Of a stretch of 64,000 nucleotides of DNA, positions 7,363-15,876 are shown piece by piece. Below the pieces are notes generated by a model. It was not told the origin of the DNA. It ran no database searches and worked only from the letters and a program-made list of their open reading frames with translations. Position 1 is the first letter of the stretch; each line of letters begins with the position of its first letter. This DNA comes from Mycobacterium sp. Root135 (GTDB taxonomy: Bacteria > Actinomycetota > Actinomycetes > Mycobacteriales > Mycobacteriaceae), in NCBI RefSeq assembly GCF_001426545.1, contig NZ_LMEZ01000001.1:932034-996033 (forward strand), read 5' to 3'. Both the position numbers and the translations under genes were made by a program.

Positions 7363-7432
7363 TCCCTTAGACAACATCGATTCGGCCCGTTGTCCCTGCG
7401 GCAGCGGGGCGATTCGCGTCTGCGTCCGACAC

Positions 7433-7461
7433 TTGACGGCGCCGCCACGGCGGTCTAACTT
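7433..7461 (+). promoter_or_regulatory. SigA-type promoter of the small membrane gene
   Basis: TTGACG (7433-7438), a 17-base spacer and TAACTT (7456-7461) form a near-consensus housekeeping promoter 42 bases before the GTG at 7504. Confidence 0.6.
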
Positions 7462-7503
7462 ACCCAAGAGTAAATTCGCCGGGGGGCGACGTTCAGGGGA
7501 CAA

Positions 7504-7767
7504 GTGACCGGTGTACTGCTGTACGGCTACCTCATCGGGTGGATGCTGACGTCGTCGTTAGCCGTGTTCAACGCCGCCAGGGCCGGGCGTTCGCGAGGGC
7601 TGGGCATCGTGGCCGGCGCCCTGTGGCCGGTGTTCGCCGTGGCCGTCGGCCAGTACCTGGCCATCGAACTGATCGCGGCCCTGTCGCGGGTCACGACCGG
7701 GTCGACGGCGCCGCGGACGACGAACATCACGTCCCACGACGGCCATCCATTTGCAAAGACGGTCTAA
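7504..7767 (+). CDS. Small membrane protein of unknown function
   Basis: An 87-residue protein with two hydrophobic segments (about residues 3-22 and 32-55) joined by the basic loop NAARAGRSRG and followed by a polar tail. No family is recognised. GTG 7504 has AGGGGA just upstream, and a good SigA promoter lies at 7433-7461, which supports expression. The exported-protein gene starts 11 bases after its stop and may be cotranscribed. Confidence 0.65.
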   Translation: MTGVLLYGYLIGWMLTSSLAVFNAARAGRSRGLGIVAGALWPVFAVAVGQYLAIELIAALSRVTTGSTAPRTTNITSHDGHPFAKTV

Positions 7768-7777
7768 GCTGTCGGGC

Positions 7778-8278
7778 ATGTGGGTGAAGAAGGTGGCGAC
7801 CGCAGCAGCGCTGGCCGTTACGGTCATGGGCGCTCTACCCGGGGTGGCCGCCGCCGACCCGACGACGCCGACACCGACCCCAGCCCCCACCACGGCCGCG
7901 GCACCTGCAAACGGAGCCGCACCCGCACTCAAGACCTCGGTCGACGCCGACGGCACCTATGCAGTGGGCACCGACATCGTTCCCGGCGTCTACAACTCCG
8001 CGGGCCCGGTCGGCGACGGCACGTGCTTCTGGAAGCGCCTCGGCGCCGACGGAGCCACCCTCGACAACGCCCTGACCAAGAAGCCGCAGACCGTCGTCAT
8101 CGACCCCACCGACCAGTCGTTCAAGACCAACGGCTGCCAGCCCTGGCAGCTCAGCGACGCACCTCCCCCGCCCCAGGCCTCCGGGCTTGGCCCCGCGTTG
8201 GCCGGCCTGCAATTGCAGGCCTACATGGCACAGCTCAACGCCAGGGCCGCGGCATCGGGACAAGCTCCGCCGCCGTAG
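7778..8278 (+). CDS. Secreted protein of unknown function
   Basis: A 166-residue protein with a clear N-terminal signal peptide (MWVKKVATAAALAVTVMGAL, cleavage near VAAADP), then a Pro/Thr/Ala-rich linker and a domain containing DGTYAVGTDIVPGVYNSAGP. That pattern occurs in many small actinobacterial secreted proteins of unknown function. Two Cys (in GTCFWKR and NGCQPW) could form a disulfide. The tail is Pro/Ala/Gln-rich. ATG 7778 is the first start after the upstream gene's stop. Confidence 0.75.
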   Translation: MWVKKVATAAALAVTVMGALPGVAAADPTTPTPTPAPTTAAAPANGAAPALKTSVDADGTYAVGTDIVPGVYNSAGPVGDGTCFWKRLGADGATLDNALTKKPQTVVIDPTDQSFKTNGCQPWQLSDAPPPPQASGLGPALAGLQLQAYMAQLNARAAASGQAPPP

Positions 8279-8308
8279 CCCGCGTCGGCGTCTGACACGA
8301 TCGACGTC

Positions 8309-8785
8309 ATGGCCGACCGCATCGAAGTCCAACGCACCATCGCCGCACCCCCGGCGGACGTGTTCGCCGTCCTCTGCGATCCGCAGGGGCACATCGCCAT
8401 CGACGCGACCGGAATGCTGCAGGATGCCGACGGCGACGTCGTCACCGCCAGCGGCGACAGCTTCGTCGTCCACATGGATCGCGAAGCGCTGAACGACTTT
8501 CCGATGGGCAAGTACGACGTCACAGTGTCCATCACCGATTACGAGAAGGATCGGCTGATCGCCTGGACGATCCTCGGCAAGATCGAGCCTCCGATCGGCC
8601 ACGTATACGGGTACCGCCTCGAACCCGACGGCGACGCAACGCTCGTCACGTCGTACTACGACTGGTCCGACATCCACCAGAAGTGGCGCGACGCGGGCAT
8701 CTTCCCCGTCATCTCCGAAGCGGCGCTGCGCGGCACGCTCGGCATTCTGGACCGCACGGTCCGCCGGGGCTACCCCCGCGGATAG
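8309..8785 (+). CDS. SRPBCC (START-like) family protein
   Basis: A 158-residue protein starting MADRIEVQRTIAAPPADVFAVL, the usual opening strand and helix of the polyketide cyclase/SRPBCC lipid-binding fold, ending in the long C-terminal helix (EAALRGTLGILDRTV). Such proteins bind hydrophobic ligands; no ligand can be assigned. It stands 58 bases upstream of clpC2, whose operators lie in that gap, so it is probably transcribed separately. Confidence 0.82.
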   Translation: MADRIEVQRTIAAPPADVFAVLCDPQGHIAIDATGMLQDADGDVVTASGDSFVVHMDREALNDFPMGKYDVTVSITDYEKDRLIAWTILGKIEPPIGHVYGYRLEPDGDATLVTSYYDWSDIHQKWRDAGIFPVISEAALRGTLGILDRTVRRGYPRG

Positions 8786-8795
8786 CCTTTCTGTC

Positions 8796-8812
8796 GTCAA
8801 CCCGAGGTTGAC
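8796..8812. promoter_or_regulatory. Palindromic operator 1 of clpC2
   Basis: GTCAACCCGAGGTTGAC is a perfect 7-base inverted repeat around three bases. It repeats at 8824-8840 with the same arms, centre to centre 28 bases. Probable binding site for ClpC2's own helix-turn-helix. Confidence 0.7.
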
Positions 8813-8823
8813 GAAGCGATTCC

Positions 8824-8840
8824 GTCAACCTACGGTTGAC
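8824..8840. promoter_or_regulatory. Palindromic operator 2 of clpC2
   Basis: GTCAACCTACGGTTGAC has the same arms as operator 1. It ends two bases before the clpC2 ATG, so a bound protein would cover the transcription and translation start. Confidence 0.7.
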
Positions 8841-8842
8841 GT

Positions 8843-9568
8843 ATGAGCGACCAACTGAAGATCCACCACCCCGTCCGTCTCGACGACCTCATCACCGCGA
8901 TCAGAACCGTGCACGACGAGCCGCTCGACCAACTCCAGGACGCCGTCCTCACCGCCGAAGCCCTCGGCGACATCGCCGACCACCTCATCGGCCACTTCGT
9001 CGACCAGGCCCGACGCTCGGGCGCCTCCTGGACCGAGATCGGCAAGTGCATGGGCGTCACCAAACAAGCCGCCCAGAAGCGCTTCGTGCCGCGGACCGAC
9101 ACCGGCACCCTCAACCCGAACGACGGCTTCAACAGGTTCACCCCGCGGGCGCGCAACGTCGTCGTCGAATCACAGAACAAGGCACACGCCGCAGGCAACG
9201 ACGAGATCACCCCGGCGCACCTCCTGCTCGGATTGTTCAGCGACCCGGCATCACTGGCCGCGCACCTGCTGGCCTCGCACGGCGTCGACGCCGACGCCGC
9301 AGCCAAGGCCGCACCCCTGCCCCCAAGGGCCGACGATGTTCCCGCGCTGGTTCCGTTCAACGGACCCGCGAAGAAGGTCCTCGAACTCACCTTCCGTGAA
9401 GCACTTCGTCTGGGGCACAACTACATCGGCACCGAGCACATCCTGCTCGCCCTGCTCGAAGACGAAGCCGAAGACGGGCCCCTGCACACCCTCGGCCTCG
9501 ACAAGCAGGGCGTCGAATCCGAGATCGTCGGGGCGCTGAACTCCCTGACGAACACCGAACGGGAATGA
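8843..9568 (+). CDS. clpC2: ClpC2: helix-turn-helix plus Clp N-terminal domain protein
   Basis: A 241-residue protein without ATPase modules. Residues about 1-80 form a DNA-binding domain with the helix-turn-helix SWTEIGKCMGVTKQAAQKRF; residues about 90-235 form a double Clp N-domain (FTPRARNVVVESQNKA, then GHNYIGTEHILLALLEDE). This is the architecture of mycobacterial ClpC2 (Rv2667), reported to bind ClpC1-targeting cyclic peptides such as cyclomarin and to repress its own gene until the drug binds. The two identical palindromes just upstream fit that autorepression. There is no ribosome binding site and the ATG lies directly behind operator 2, so the mRNA may be leaderless. Confidence 0.88.
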   Translation: MSDQLKIHHPVRLDDLITAIRTVHDEPLDQLQDAVLTAEALGDIADHLIGHFVDQARRSGASWTEIGKCMGVTKQAAQKRFVPRTDTGTLNPNDGFNRFTPRARNVVVESQNKAHAAGNDEITPAHLLLGLFSDPASLAAHLLASHGVDADAAAKAAPLPPRADDVPALVPFNGPAKKVLELTFREALRLGHNYIGTEHILLALLEDEAEDGPLHTLGLDKQGVESEIVGALNSLTNTERE

Positions 9569-9596
9569 AACGCGCACCGATGCGGTACAAGAAGTC

Positions 9597-10019
9597 ATGA
9601 ACCTCGACGAATCCGCCCGTGCACTGATCGGTTCCGGCGCCGACGCCACACTCGTCACCCTCAACCCCGACGGCAGCCCGCAAGTGTCGGTGGTCTGGGT
9701 CGCGTTGCAGTCCACGCCCGACGGTGACGAACTGGTCAGCGCACACCTCAGCGACTACAAGAAGACCCGCAACATCCGACGCGACGGACGCGTCGCCGTC
9801 ACCATCATCGGCCCGACACCGCCCGGGCAGCAAGCCCCCTACCTGTCGATCACCGGAACGGCGCGCATCGTCGAGGGCGGCGCCCCCGAACTCCTCACCG
9901 AGCTGGCCGAGGCCATGCTTGGCTCCAGCGAGCACTTCCCACCGCCCAACTCCCCCGCCGGCCTACTGACGCGGATCCGCATCGAGAAGGTCGGCGGCAT
10001 CGGCCCCTGGGCGTCCTGA
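9597..10019 (+). CDS. F420/FMN-binding pyridoxamine 5'-phosphate oxidase-like (PPOX class) protein
   Basis: A 140-residue split-barrel protein: DATLVTLNPDGSPQVSVVWV is the opening strand pair, KKTRNIRRDGRVAVTI the cofactor phosphate-binding region, and YLSITGTARIVEGG the later strands. Actinobacterial members with this pattern mostly bind coenzyme F420 and reduce small electrophiles. The substrate is unknown. It follows clpC2 by 28 bases on the same strand and may be read through from it. Confidence 0.83.
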   Translation: MNLDESARALIGSGADATLVTLNPDGSPQVSVVWVALQSTPDGDELVSAHLSDYKKTRNIRRDGRVAVTIIGPTPPGQQAPYLSITGTARIVEGGAPELLTELAEAMLGSSEHFPPPNSPAGLLTRIRIEKVGGIGPWAS

Positions 10020-10058
10020 GGACCGATCGTCCCCTCGGCAACCAACCGGTGTGCAATC

Positions 10059-10568
10059 ATGCGAGGCATGCGTCGCTGGTTCACGATGATGGTTGCCGGA
10101 GTGGCGGTCACGGCTGGGGTTCTCGCCTCACCCGCGCCAGAAGCCGCGGCGGTCGCCCCCATCGGAAGGCTGGGTGACGTTCTGCACGTGGCCTACATGA
10201 ACGTCGTCGCCGACGTCGCCGTCACCAGCGTCGACCTGGTCGACGTGCCACCGGGCTTCGGCTATCCCCCACGCGGACCGCGCTACCAGGTGTACCGCGC
10301 CAACGTCACCGTCCACGTGATCAAGGCACCCAACCCGTACATCACCTCGCTCTTCTTCGACTTCGAGGGCGTCACGCCGATCGCCGACGCCTACAAGCCG
10401 CGCAACACCGACGTCCCCGACGACCTCCGCGCCATGCTGCAGAACGCACCCCCCGGCTCCACCGTCACCGGCGGCGTCTATTGGGACGTCTACCGCGACC
10501 TCGTCACCAACGTCGTGCTCCTCGACAAGGCCACCGGCACCCACCTTGCCCAGTGGAATCTCTACTGA
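10059..10568 (+). CDS. Exported protein (Rv2668-like), function unknown
   Basis: A 169-residue protein with an N-terminal signal peptide (MRRWFTMMVAGVAVTAGVLA, cleavage near PEAAAV) and a mature domain that looks like a small beta-sandwich (DVAVTSVDLVDVPPGFGYPPRG, then YQVYRANVTVHVIKA). Length and position match the exported Ala/Val-rich protein that follows clpC2 in M. tuberculosis. ATG 10068 is an alternative start three codons later. No catalytic motif is seen. Confidence 0.78.
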   Translation: MRGMRRWFTMMVAGVAVTAGVLASPAPEAAAVAPIGRLGDVLHVAYMNVVADVAVTSVDLVDVPPGFGYPPRGPRYQVYRANVTVHVIKAPNPYITSLFFDFEGVTPIADAYKPRNTDVPDDLRAMLQNAPPGSTVTGGVYWDVYRDLVTNVVLLDKATGTHLAQWNLY

Positions 10569-10575
10569 CCCTCGG

Positions 10576-11112
10576 ATGACCGTCGAGGTGACACCGGCCG
10601 CCGAGGCCGATCTGACCGAACTCGCCGACGTCGCGGCCCGCACCTTCCCGCTGGCGTGCCCGCCGTCGACCGGCGCCGACGACGTCGCCGCCTTCATCGC
10701 CGAGAACCTCTCCACGGAACGCTTCGGCGAGTACCTCGCCGACCCGGAACGGGTAATCCTCACCGCACGCGAGGACCGCCGAATGTCGGGGTACGCCATG
10801 CTGATTCACGGGGTGATCGCCGACCCCGACGTCCAACGGGCGGTGCCCCTGCGACCGGCCGTCGAACTGTCCAAGATGTACGTGCTGCCCGACGCGCACG
10901 GCGCCGGCGTCTCGGCGGCCCTCATGGCCACTGCGCTCGACACGGCCCGCGCGCTGGGCGCGGCCTGCGTCTGGCTAGGCGTCAACCAGGAAAACCAACG
11001 CGCCCAACGCTTCTACGCCAAGCACGGCTTCGCGATCAGCGGCACCAAGACGTTCCGACTGGGCGGCCACATCGAAAACGACTACGTGATGGTGCGCCCG
11101 CGGTCGGGCTAG
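10576..11112 (+). CDS. GNAT family N-acetyltransferase
   Basis: A 178-residue acetyltransferase. The acetyl-CoA binding loop is degenerate but recognisable (MYVLPDAHGAGVSAALMATALD, about residues 100-121), followed by LGVNQENQRAQRFYAKHGF, the conserved motif B region. The acceptor substrate is unknown. ATG 10576 lies eight bases after the previous stop, suggesting cotranscription. The stop overlaps the convergent ZapE gene by four bases. Confidence 0.85.
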   Translation: MTVEVTPAAEADLTELADVAARTFPLACPPSTGADDVAAFIAENLSTERFGEYLADPERVILTAREDRRMSGYAMLIHGVIADPDVQRAVPLRPAVELSKMYVLPDAHGAGVSAALMATALDTARALGAACVWLGVNQENQRAQRFYAKHGFAISGTKTFRLGGHIENDYVMVRPRSG

Positions 11113-12143
11113 TCGCGTCCCGCGGCCGTCAGCGCCAACAGACGCGACGTCGCGCGCAGGTACTTCTTGCGGAACCCACCCGCCAACATCTCGTCGCTGA
11201 AGACGGTGTCGAGCTTGGTCCCCGACGCCACCACCGGGATGCCCGCGTCGTAGAGCCGGTCGGTCAGCGACACCAGCCGTAGCGCGACGCTCTGGTCGTC
11301 GAGCGGATGCACCCCGGTGATGAACACTTGCGCGACGCCCTCGATCAGGGCCTGGTACCTCGACGGGTGCATCGTCGCCAGATGCGCGCACAGCGCGTCG
11401 AAGTCGTCGAGCGTCGCACCACTCACTCCGGCGGCCTCGTCACGCACCTCGTCGTCGGACGGCGGCACGGGCGCCGGCGGCAGGTCGCGGTGCCGATAGT
11501 CCGGACCCTCGATCCGCACCGTAGTGAAAATACCTGCCAGCGTGTTGATTTCACGCAGAAAGTCCTGCGCCGCGAACCTGCCCTCGCCAAGCTGTTCGGG
11601 CAACGTGTTGGACGTCGCCGCCACCGACACCCCTCGCTCCACCAGAGCCGAGAGCAGTCGCGAGATCAGCGTCGTGTTCCCCGGATCGTCGAGCTCGAAT
11701 TCGTCGATGCACACCACCACGTACTCCGAGAGCAACTCGATGCACTCGAGAAACCCGAAGACGCCAGCCAACTGCGTCAGTTCACCGAACGTCGCGAACG
11801 CCGCGGGACCGGCGTCGGCGGCGCTGAGCGCGTAGTACGTCGACGCCAACAGGTGCGTCTTGCCGACGCCGAAACCACCGTCGAGGTACACCCCGACCCC
11901 CGGCAACACCTCTCGCTTGCCGAACAACTTCTTCTTGCCGGCACGGCGCTGCACGGCCTGCTCACAGAAGTCGCGACACTTCTGCACGGCCGCAGTCTGC
12001 GACGGCTCACCCGGATCCGGCCGGTAGGTGTCGAAGGAGACGTCGGCAAACGTGGGCGGCGGCACCAGCCCCGCGACCAGTCGTTCAGGTGTCACCTTCG
12101 GATGGCGATCGGTGAGATGGTCGACGACGCTGGCCCCAGACAT
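11109..12143 (-). CDS. zapE: AFG1/ZapE-like AAA ATPase
   Basis: A 344-residue AFG1-type P-loop ATPase. Walker A is GGFGVGKTH (about residues 90-98) and Walker B is VVCIDEFELDD. A sensor ATSNTLPEQLGEGRF and a C-terminal LTDRLYDAGIPVVASG segment also match ZapE. In proteobacteria ZapE links to FtsZ ring destabilisation, and in mitochondria AFG1 acts in membrane protein turnover; its mycobacterial role is not established. ATG 12143 is chosen over an in-frame ATG at 12191 because the latter would overlap the divergent gene start. Confidence 0.88.
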   Translation of the reverse strand: MSGASVVDHLTDRHPKVTPERLVAGLVPPPTFADVSFDTYRPDPGEPSQTAAVQKCRDFCEQAVQRRAGKKKLFGKREVLPGVGVYLDGGFGVGKTHLLASTYYALSAADAGPAAFATFGELTQLAGVFGFLECIELLSEYVVVCIDEFELDDPGNTTLISRLLSALVERGVSVAATSNTLPEQLGEGRFAAQDFLREINTLAGIFTTVRIEGPDYRHRDLPPAPVPPSDDEVRDEAAGVSGATLDDFDALCAHLATMHPSRYQALIEGVAQVFITGVHPLDDQSVALRLVSLTDRLYDAGIPVVASGTKLDTVFSDEMLAGGFRKKYLRATSRLLALTAAGRD

Positions 12144-12168
12144 GAAGGAACTGTATCGACGTGCTGCA

Positions 12169-12972
12169 ATGGTCAACGTGTCCGATCCCAATGCTGCGAC
12201 TCAGCTCACAGAGCTAGGCCCCCTGGGCAGCACGTTCGACACCGACGACGGACGGCTCGCGGCGTTCTACTCCTACCCGGAGAACCTCGAGCGCTGCTGG
12301 GTGCGGGCCAACATGATCTCCAGCCTCGACGGCGGCGCCACCGACGACGGCAAGGCCGGCGGTCTCGCCGGCCCCGGTGACCGGGCCCTGTTCTCCCGCA
12401 TGAGGCAGGAGGCCGACGTCATCCTCGTCGGCGCCTCCACCGTGCGCATCGAGAACTACTCCGGTGCGCAGATGTCGCTGGCCGAGCGCCGCGAACGGCA
12501 AGGCCGAGGCCAGACCGAGGTCCCCCCGATCGCCATCGTCACCCACGCCGCCGACTTCGAGCACGACGCCAGGATCTTCACCCGCACCGAAGTCCCTCCG
12601 ATGATCATGACCTGCCGCGAGACGGCGCCGGAGGCCCGCGCACGCTTCGGCTCGACCGCCGAGGTCCTCGACGCGTCCGGAGCCCACACCGACCGCGTCG
12701 ACCCCGCGGTGGTACTCGCGATCTTCGCTGAGCGGGGCCTGCGACGAGTGCTGTCCGAAGGCGGGCCGTCGCTGATCAGCCTGCTCACCGAAGACGACCT
12801 GCTCGACGAACTGTGCGTCACGATTGCACCGATCCTGGTCGGCGGCGCGGCCCGCCGCATCGCCTCGGGGTCGGGGGAAGCCCACACCCGGATGCGTCGA
12901 AGCCACCTGCTGACCGACGACGAGGGCTATCTCTACACGCGGTACGTCAGGGACGGGCTGGCCGGGGAGTAG
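12169..12972 (+). CDS. RibD C-terminal-type pyrimidine reductase
   Basis: A 267-residue dihydrofolate reductase-fold protein of the RibD_C family without the deaminase domain. Motifs include RCWVRANMISSLDGGATDDG near residue 45, DVILVGASTVRIENY for NADPH binding and LRRVLSEGGPSLI near the C-terminus. It corresponds to the gene often called ribD (Rv2671), which can weakly replace DHFR when overexpressed; the main riboflavin enzyme may be elsewhere. ATG 12169 is divergent from ZapE by 25 bases; GTG 12178 is an alternative. Confidence 0.83.
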   Translation: MVNVSDPNAATQLTELGPLGSTFDTDDGRLAAFYSYPENLERCWVRANMISSLDGGATDDGKAGGLAGPGDRALFSRMRQEADVILVGASTVRIENYSGAQMSLAERRERQGRGQTEVPPIAIVTHAADFEHDARIFTRTEVPPMIMTCRETAPEARARFGSTAEVLDASGAHTDRVDPAVVLAIFAERGLRRVLSEGGPSLISLLTEDDLLDELCVTIAPILVGGAARRIASGSGEAHTRMRRSHLLTDDEGYLYTRYVRDGLAGE

Positions 12973-12984
12973 CTCGTCGATCGC

Positions 12985-12990
12985 TAATGT
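12985..12990 (+). promoter_or_regulatory. -10 element of a likely leaderless transcript
   Basis: TAATGT lies seven bases before ATG 12998 and there is no ribosome binding site. This spacing would start the mRNA at or next to the start codon. Confidence 0.4.
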
Positions 12991-12997
12991 GGTCACC

Positions 12998-14566
12998 ATG
13001 CGTCGGCATCCTCAGCTGCTCAGGGCCCTCTGTTCGCCCGTCGTCGCGGCTGTCGTCCTGGCCGGATGCGCGCCGGGACTCGCCGCCAACCCCCGCTTCG
13101 CCACCGACGCGGGCGCCGGACCCCAAGGCGCCCCCGAGACCACACCGGTCGCCGCGGGACCTCCCAAGGTCGAGGCGCCCAAGAACGATCTGACGTGGCG
13201 CGACTGCACGTCAAGGACGTTCGCCGCGGCCTCCGTCCCCGCCGTCGCAGGCGTGAGCCTCGACTGCGCCACCTACGACGCCGACGTCGACTCGATCAAC
13301 GGCGCCACGGGAACGCTCACCATCGGTGTCGTCCGCGCCAAGTCGACGGCCACCCCGGCGGACGCCGGCCCACTGGTGATGACGACCGGCAGCGACCTCC
13401 CGTCCTCGACGCAGCTGCCGGTGTGGCTGTCCCGCGGCGGCGCCGACGTACTGAAGACCAACCCGATCGTCGCCGTCGACCGCCGCGGCATCGGCCTGTC
13501 GGGCGCCTTGGACTGCCGCGATCTGTTCAGCCGCCAGGAGATGCTCGACCAGGCGCAGTTCGAATCGGGCAACGACCCCGTCGCCAACCTCAGCGCCGTC
13601 GTCCAGACGGCCACCCAGAGCTGCACCGACACCATCGCCCCCGGCGACTCGTCCTACGACAACGCACACGCCGCAGAGGATCTCGAACGCCTGCGCAGCA
13701 CCTGGGACGTTCCGACGCTCGCCCTGCTCGGCGTCGGCAACGGCGCACAGGTCGCCCTCGCCTACGCGGGCTCGCACCCCAACAAGGTGTCGCGGCTGGT
13801 ACTCGACTCCCCGTTACCCCTCGGCATCGCCGCCGAGGCAAGAGCCGAACAGAAGGTCAAGGGTCAGCAGGCCGCGCTCACCGCGTTCGCCTCGCAGTGC
13901 GTCGCCTCCGGCTGCGCGCTCGGCCCCGATCCGAAGGGCGCGATCGACGCCATGCTCGAGGCCGCGCGTCAAGGCACCGGCCCGGCGGGCGCCTCGGTGG
14001 CCGCCCTCACCGACGCCATCGCCACCGCGCTAGCCTTCCCGCGCGGCGACTTCGTGTCGTCGACCGCGGCGCTGGCCACCACCCTCGCCGCGGCCCGCAG
14101 CGGTGACGTCGCCGGGCTCAACACGCTGATCAACCAGGCCGCGACACAACGCGAGACCGACGGTCAATTCGTCAACGGCTGCAGCGACGCGCTCAACCGC
14201 CCCACCCCGGACCGCGTGCGCGAGCTCGTCGTCGGATGGGGAAAGCTCTACCCCGAATTCGGCACCGTCGGCGCCCTCGACATGGTCAATTGCCTTGCCT
14301 GGCCCAGCGGTTCGACGCCACCCGACCCGCAGAACCTCAAGATTCCCGTGCTGCTCCTCGGCGTACAGAACGACCCGATCGTCGGCAACGAAGGGGTGGC
14401 CGCCGTCGCGGCGACCATCATCAACTCCGGCGCCGCCAACCGACGCGTGATGTGGCAGGGCGTCGGCCACGGAGCCAGCATCTACTCCACGTGCGCCGTC
14501 CCACCGGTGCTGTCCTACCTCGGCACCGGCAAGGTTCCCGACACCGACACGTACTGCCCCGCCTAG
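12998..14566 (+). CDS. Lipoprotein alpha/beta hydrolase (tripeptidyl aminopeptidase-like), nucleophile apparently lost
   Basis: A 522-residue secreted lipoprotein: the signal ends in the lipobox LAGC (about residue 26), then a Pro/Ala linker and an alpha/beta hydrolase domain of the S33 type seen in Rv2672. The oxyanion-loop motif VDRRGIGLSG, a C-terminal Asp region (LLGVQNDPIVG) and the His loop (WQGVGHGAS) are present. The nucleophile elbow, normally GxSxG, reads GVGNG with Gly at about residue 247 in place of Ser. It may therefore be a non-catalytic binding protein. GTG 12989 is an alternative start. Confidence 0.82.
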   Translation: MRRHPQLLRALCSPVVAAVVLAGCAPGLAANPRFATDAGAGPQGAPETTPVAAGPPKVEAPKNDLTWRDCTSRTFAAASVPAVAGVSLDCATYDADVDSINGATGTLTIGVVRAKSTATPADAGPLVMTTGSDLPSSTQLPVWLSRGGADVLKTNPIVAVDRRGIGLSGALDCRDLFSRQEMLDQAQFESGNDPVANLSAVVQTATQSCTDTIAPGDSSYDNAHAAEDLERLRSTWDVPTLALLGVGNGAQVALAYAGSHPNKVSRLVLDSPLPLGIAAEARAEQKVKGQQAALTAFASQCVASGCALGPDPKGAIDAMLEAARQGTGPAGASVAALTDAIATALAFPRGDFVSSTAALATTLAAARSGDVAGLNTLINQAATQRETDGQFVNGCSDALNRPTPDRVRELVVGWGKLYPEFGTVGALDMVNCLAWPSGSTPPDPQNLKIPVLLLGVQNDPIVGNEGVAAVAATIINSGAANRRVMWQGVGHGASIYSTCAVPPVLSYLGTGKVPDTDTYCPA

Positions 14567-14586
14567 CTCGACGCCCGCGGCCACCG

Positions 14587-15876
14587 GTGTACGGTGCGCT
14601 GGTGGCGGCACCTGACACGTTGTTGACGAACGCATTCCGACCCCGCACCTCACCGCCGAATGTCGCGCACGTTCTGCGCTCGGTGCTGTGGCCCGTGGCG
14701 ATCCTGTCGATCGTCCATCGCAGCTACGTGCTGGCCACCAACGGCTACATCACCGACGACTTCGGCCCCGTCTACCGCGCGGTCATCAACTTCAAGCTCG
14801 GGCTCGACATCTACAACGAGCACTTCGACCAGGTGGACCCGCACTACCTGTACCCGCCCGGCGGGACACTGCTCCTGGCGCCATTCGGCTACCTGCCGGT
14901 CGACGCCTCGCGGTACTGGTTCATCACCTTCAACACCATCGCCATCCTGCTGGCCGCGTACTTCCTGCTGCGGCTGTTCAAGTTCTCGTTGGCCTCGGTC
15001 GCCGCACCGGCCCTGCTGTTGGCGATGTTCTGCACCGAGAGCGTCACCAGCACGCTGGTGTTCACCAACATCAACGGCTGCGTCCTCCTCGGCGAGGTGC
15101 TGTTCCTTCGGTGGCTGCTCAGCGGCAAGGTCAACCACCAGTGGCTCGCCGGCCTCGCCATCGGGCTCACACTCGTCGTCAAACCCTCCCTGGCCCCCCT
15201 GCTGCTGCTTCCGGTGCTCAACCGACAGTGGCGCCCACTGGTGCCCGCCTTCGGCGTGCCGCTGCTGTTCAACGTCGCCGCATGGCCCTTGGTCAGCGAC
15301 CCGATGGGGTTCGTGCGCAACACGGTGCCCTACATCTTCTCGGTGCGCGACTACTTCAACAGCTCCATTCAGGGCAACGGGATCTACTACGGTCTCCCGA
15401 CGTGGCTGATTCTGCTGCTGCGAGTGGGCTTCCTGGCGCTGGCAGTCGCCAGCCTCTGGCTGCTGTACCGCTACTACCGCGAACGCGACCAGCTGTTCTG
15501 GATGGTGACCTCGTCCGGCGTCTTGTTGATCACGACGTTCCTGGTGACTTCGCTTGGCCAGGGCTACTACTCGATGATGCTGTTCCCGTTCCTGATGACG
15601 GTGGTGCTCCCCAACTCGGTGATCCGCAACTGGCCGGCCTGGCTGGCAATCTACGGCTTCATGACGATGGACCGCTGGCTGCTGGGGCACTGGCCGAGCA
15701 CCGGCCGCTTCCTGGAGTACATGAAGATCACCTACGGCTGGTCGCTGATGCTGATCGTCGTGTTCTGCGTGCTGTACTTCCGGTACCTCGAGGCCAAGGC
15801 CGACGGCCGGCTCGAGGACGGCATCGACCCGCCATGGATGACGACCGATCGGGACCGCGCTAGCGTGGAGGGATGA
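14587..15876 (+). CDS. aftC: Alpha-(1->3)-arabinofuranosyltransferase AftC
   Basis: A 429-residue GT-C glycosyltransferase with about ten membrane helices. The loop after the first helix carries the DD pair (ITDDF, Asp57-Asp58) required in this family, followed by DIYNEHFDQVDPHYLYPP. It uses decaprenyl-phosphoarabinose to introduce alpha-1,3 branches into arabinogalactan and lipoarabinomannan at the plasma membrane. The GTG at 14587 (VYGALVAAPD) matches the start I recall for the M. tuberculosis protein (MYGALVTAAD). The stop overlaps msrB by four bases (ATGA). Confidence 0.92.
   Translation: MYGALVAAPDTLLTNAFRPRTSPPNVAHVLRSVLWPVAILSIVHRSYVLATNGYITDDFGPVYRAVINFKLGLDIYNEHFDQVDPHYLYPPGGTLLLAPFGYLPVDASRYWFITFNTIAILLAAYFLLRLFKFSLASVAAPALLLAMFCTESVTSTLVFTNINGCVLLGEVLFLRWLLSGKVNHQWLAGLAIGLTLVVKPSLAPLLLLPVLNRQWRPLVPAFGVPLLFNVAAWPLVSDPMGFVRNTVPYIFSVRDYFNSSIQGNGIYYGLPTWLILLLRVGFLALAVASLWLLYRYYRERDQLFWMVTSSGVLLITTFLVTSLGQGYYSMMLFPFLMTVVLPNSVIRNWPAWLAIYGFMTMDRWLLGHWPSTGRFLEYMKITYGWSLMLIVVFCVLYFRYLEAKADGRLEDGIDPPWMTTDRDRASVEG
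15861..15866 (+). promoter_or_regulatory. -10-like element before msrB
   Basis: TAGCGT lies six bases before the msrB ATG, inside the end of aftC. It could give a short or leaderless msrB transcript in addition to aftC read-through; a GGAGGG lies between, so ordinary translation is also possible. Confidence 0.35.
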
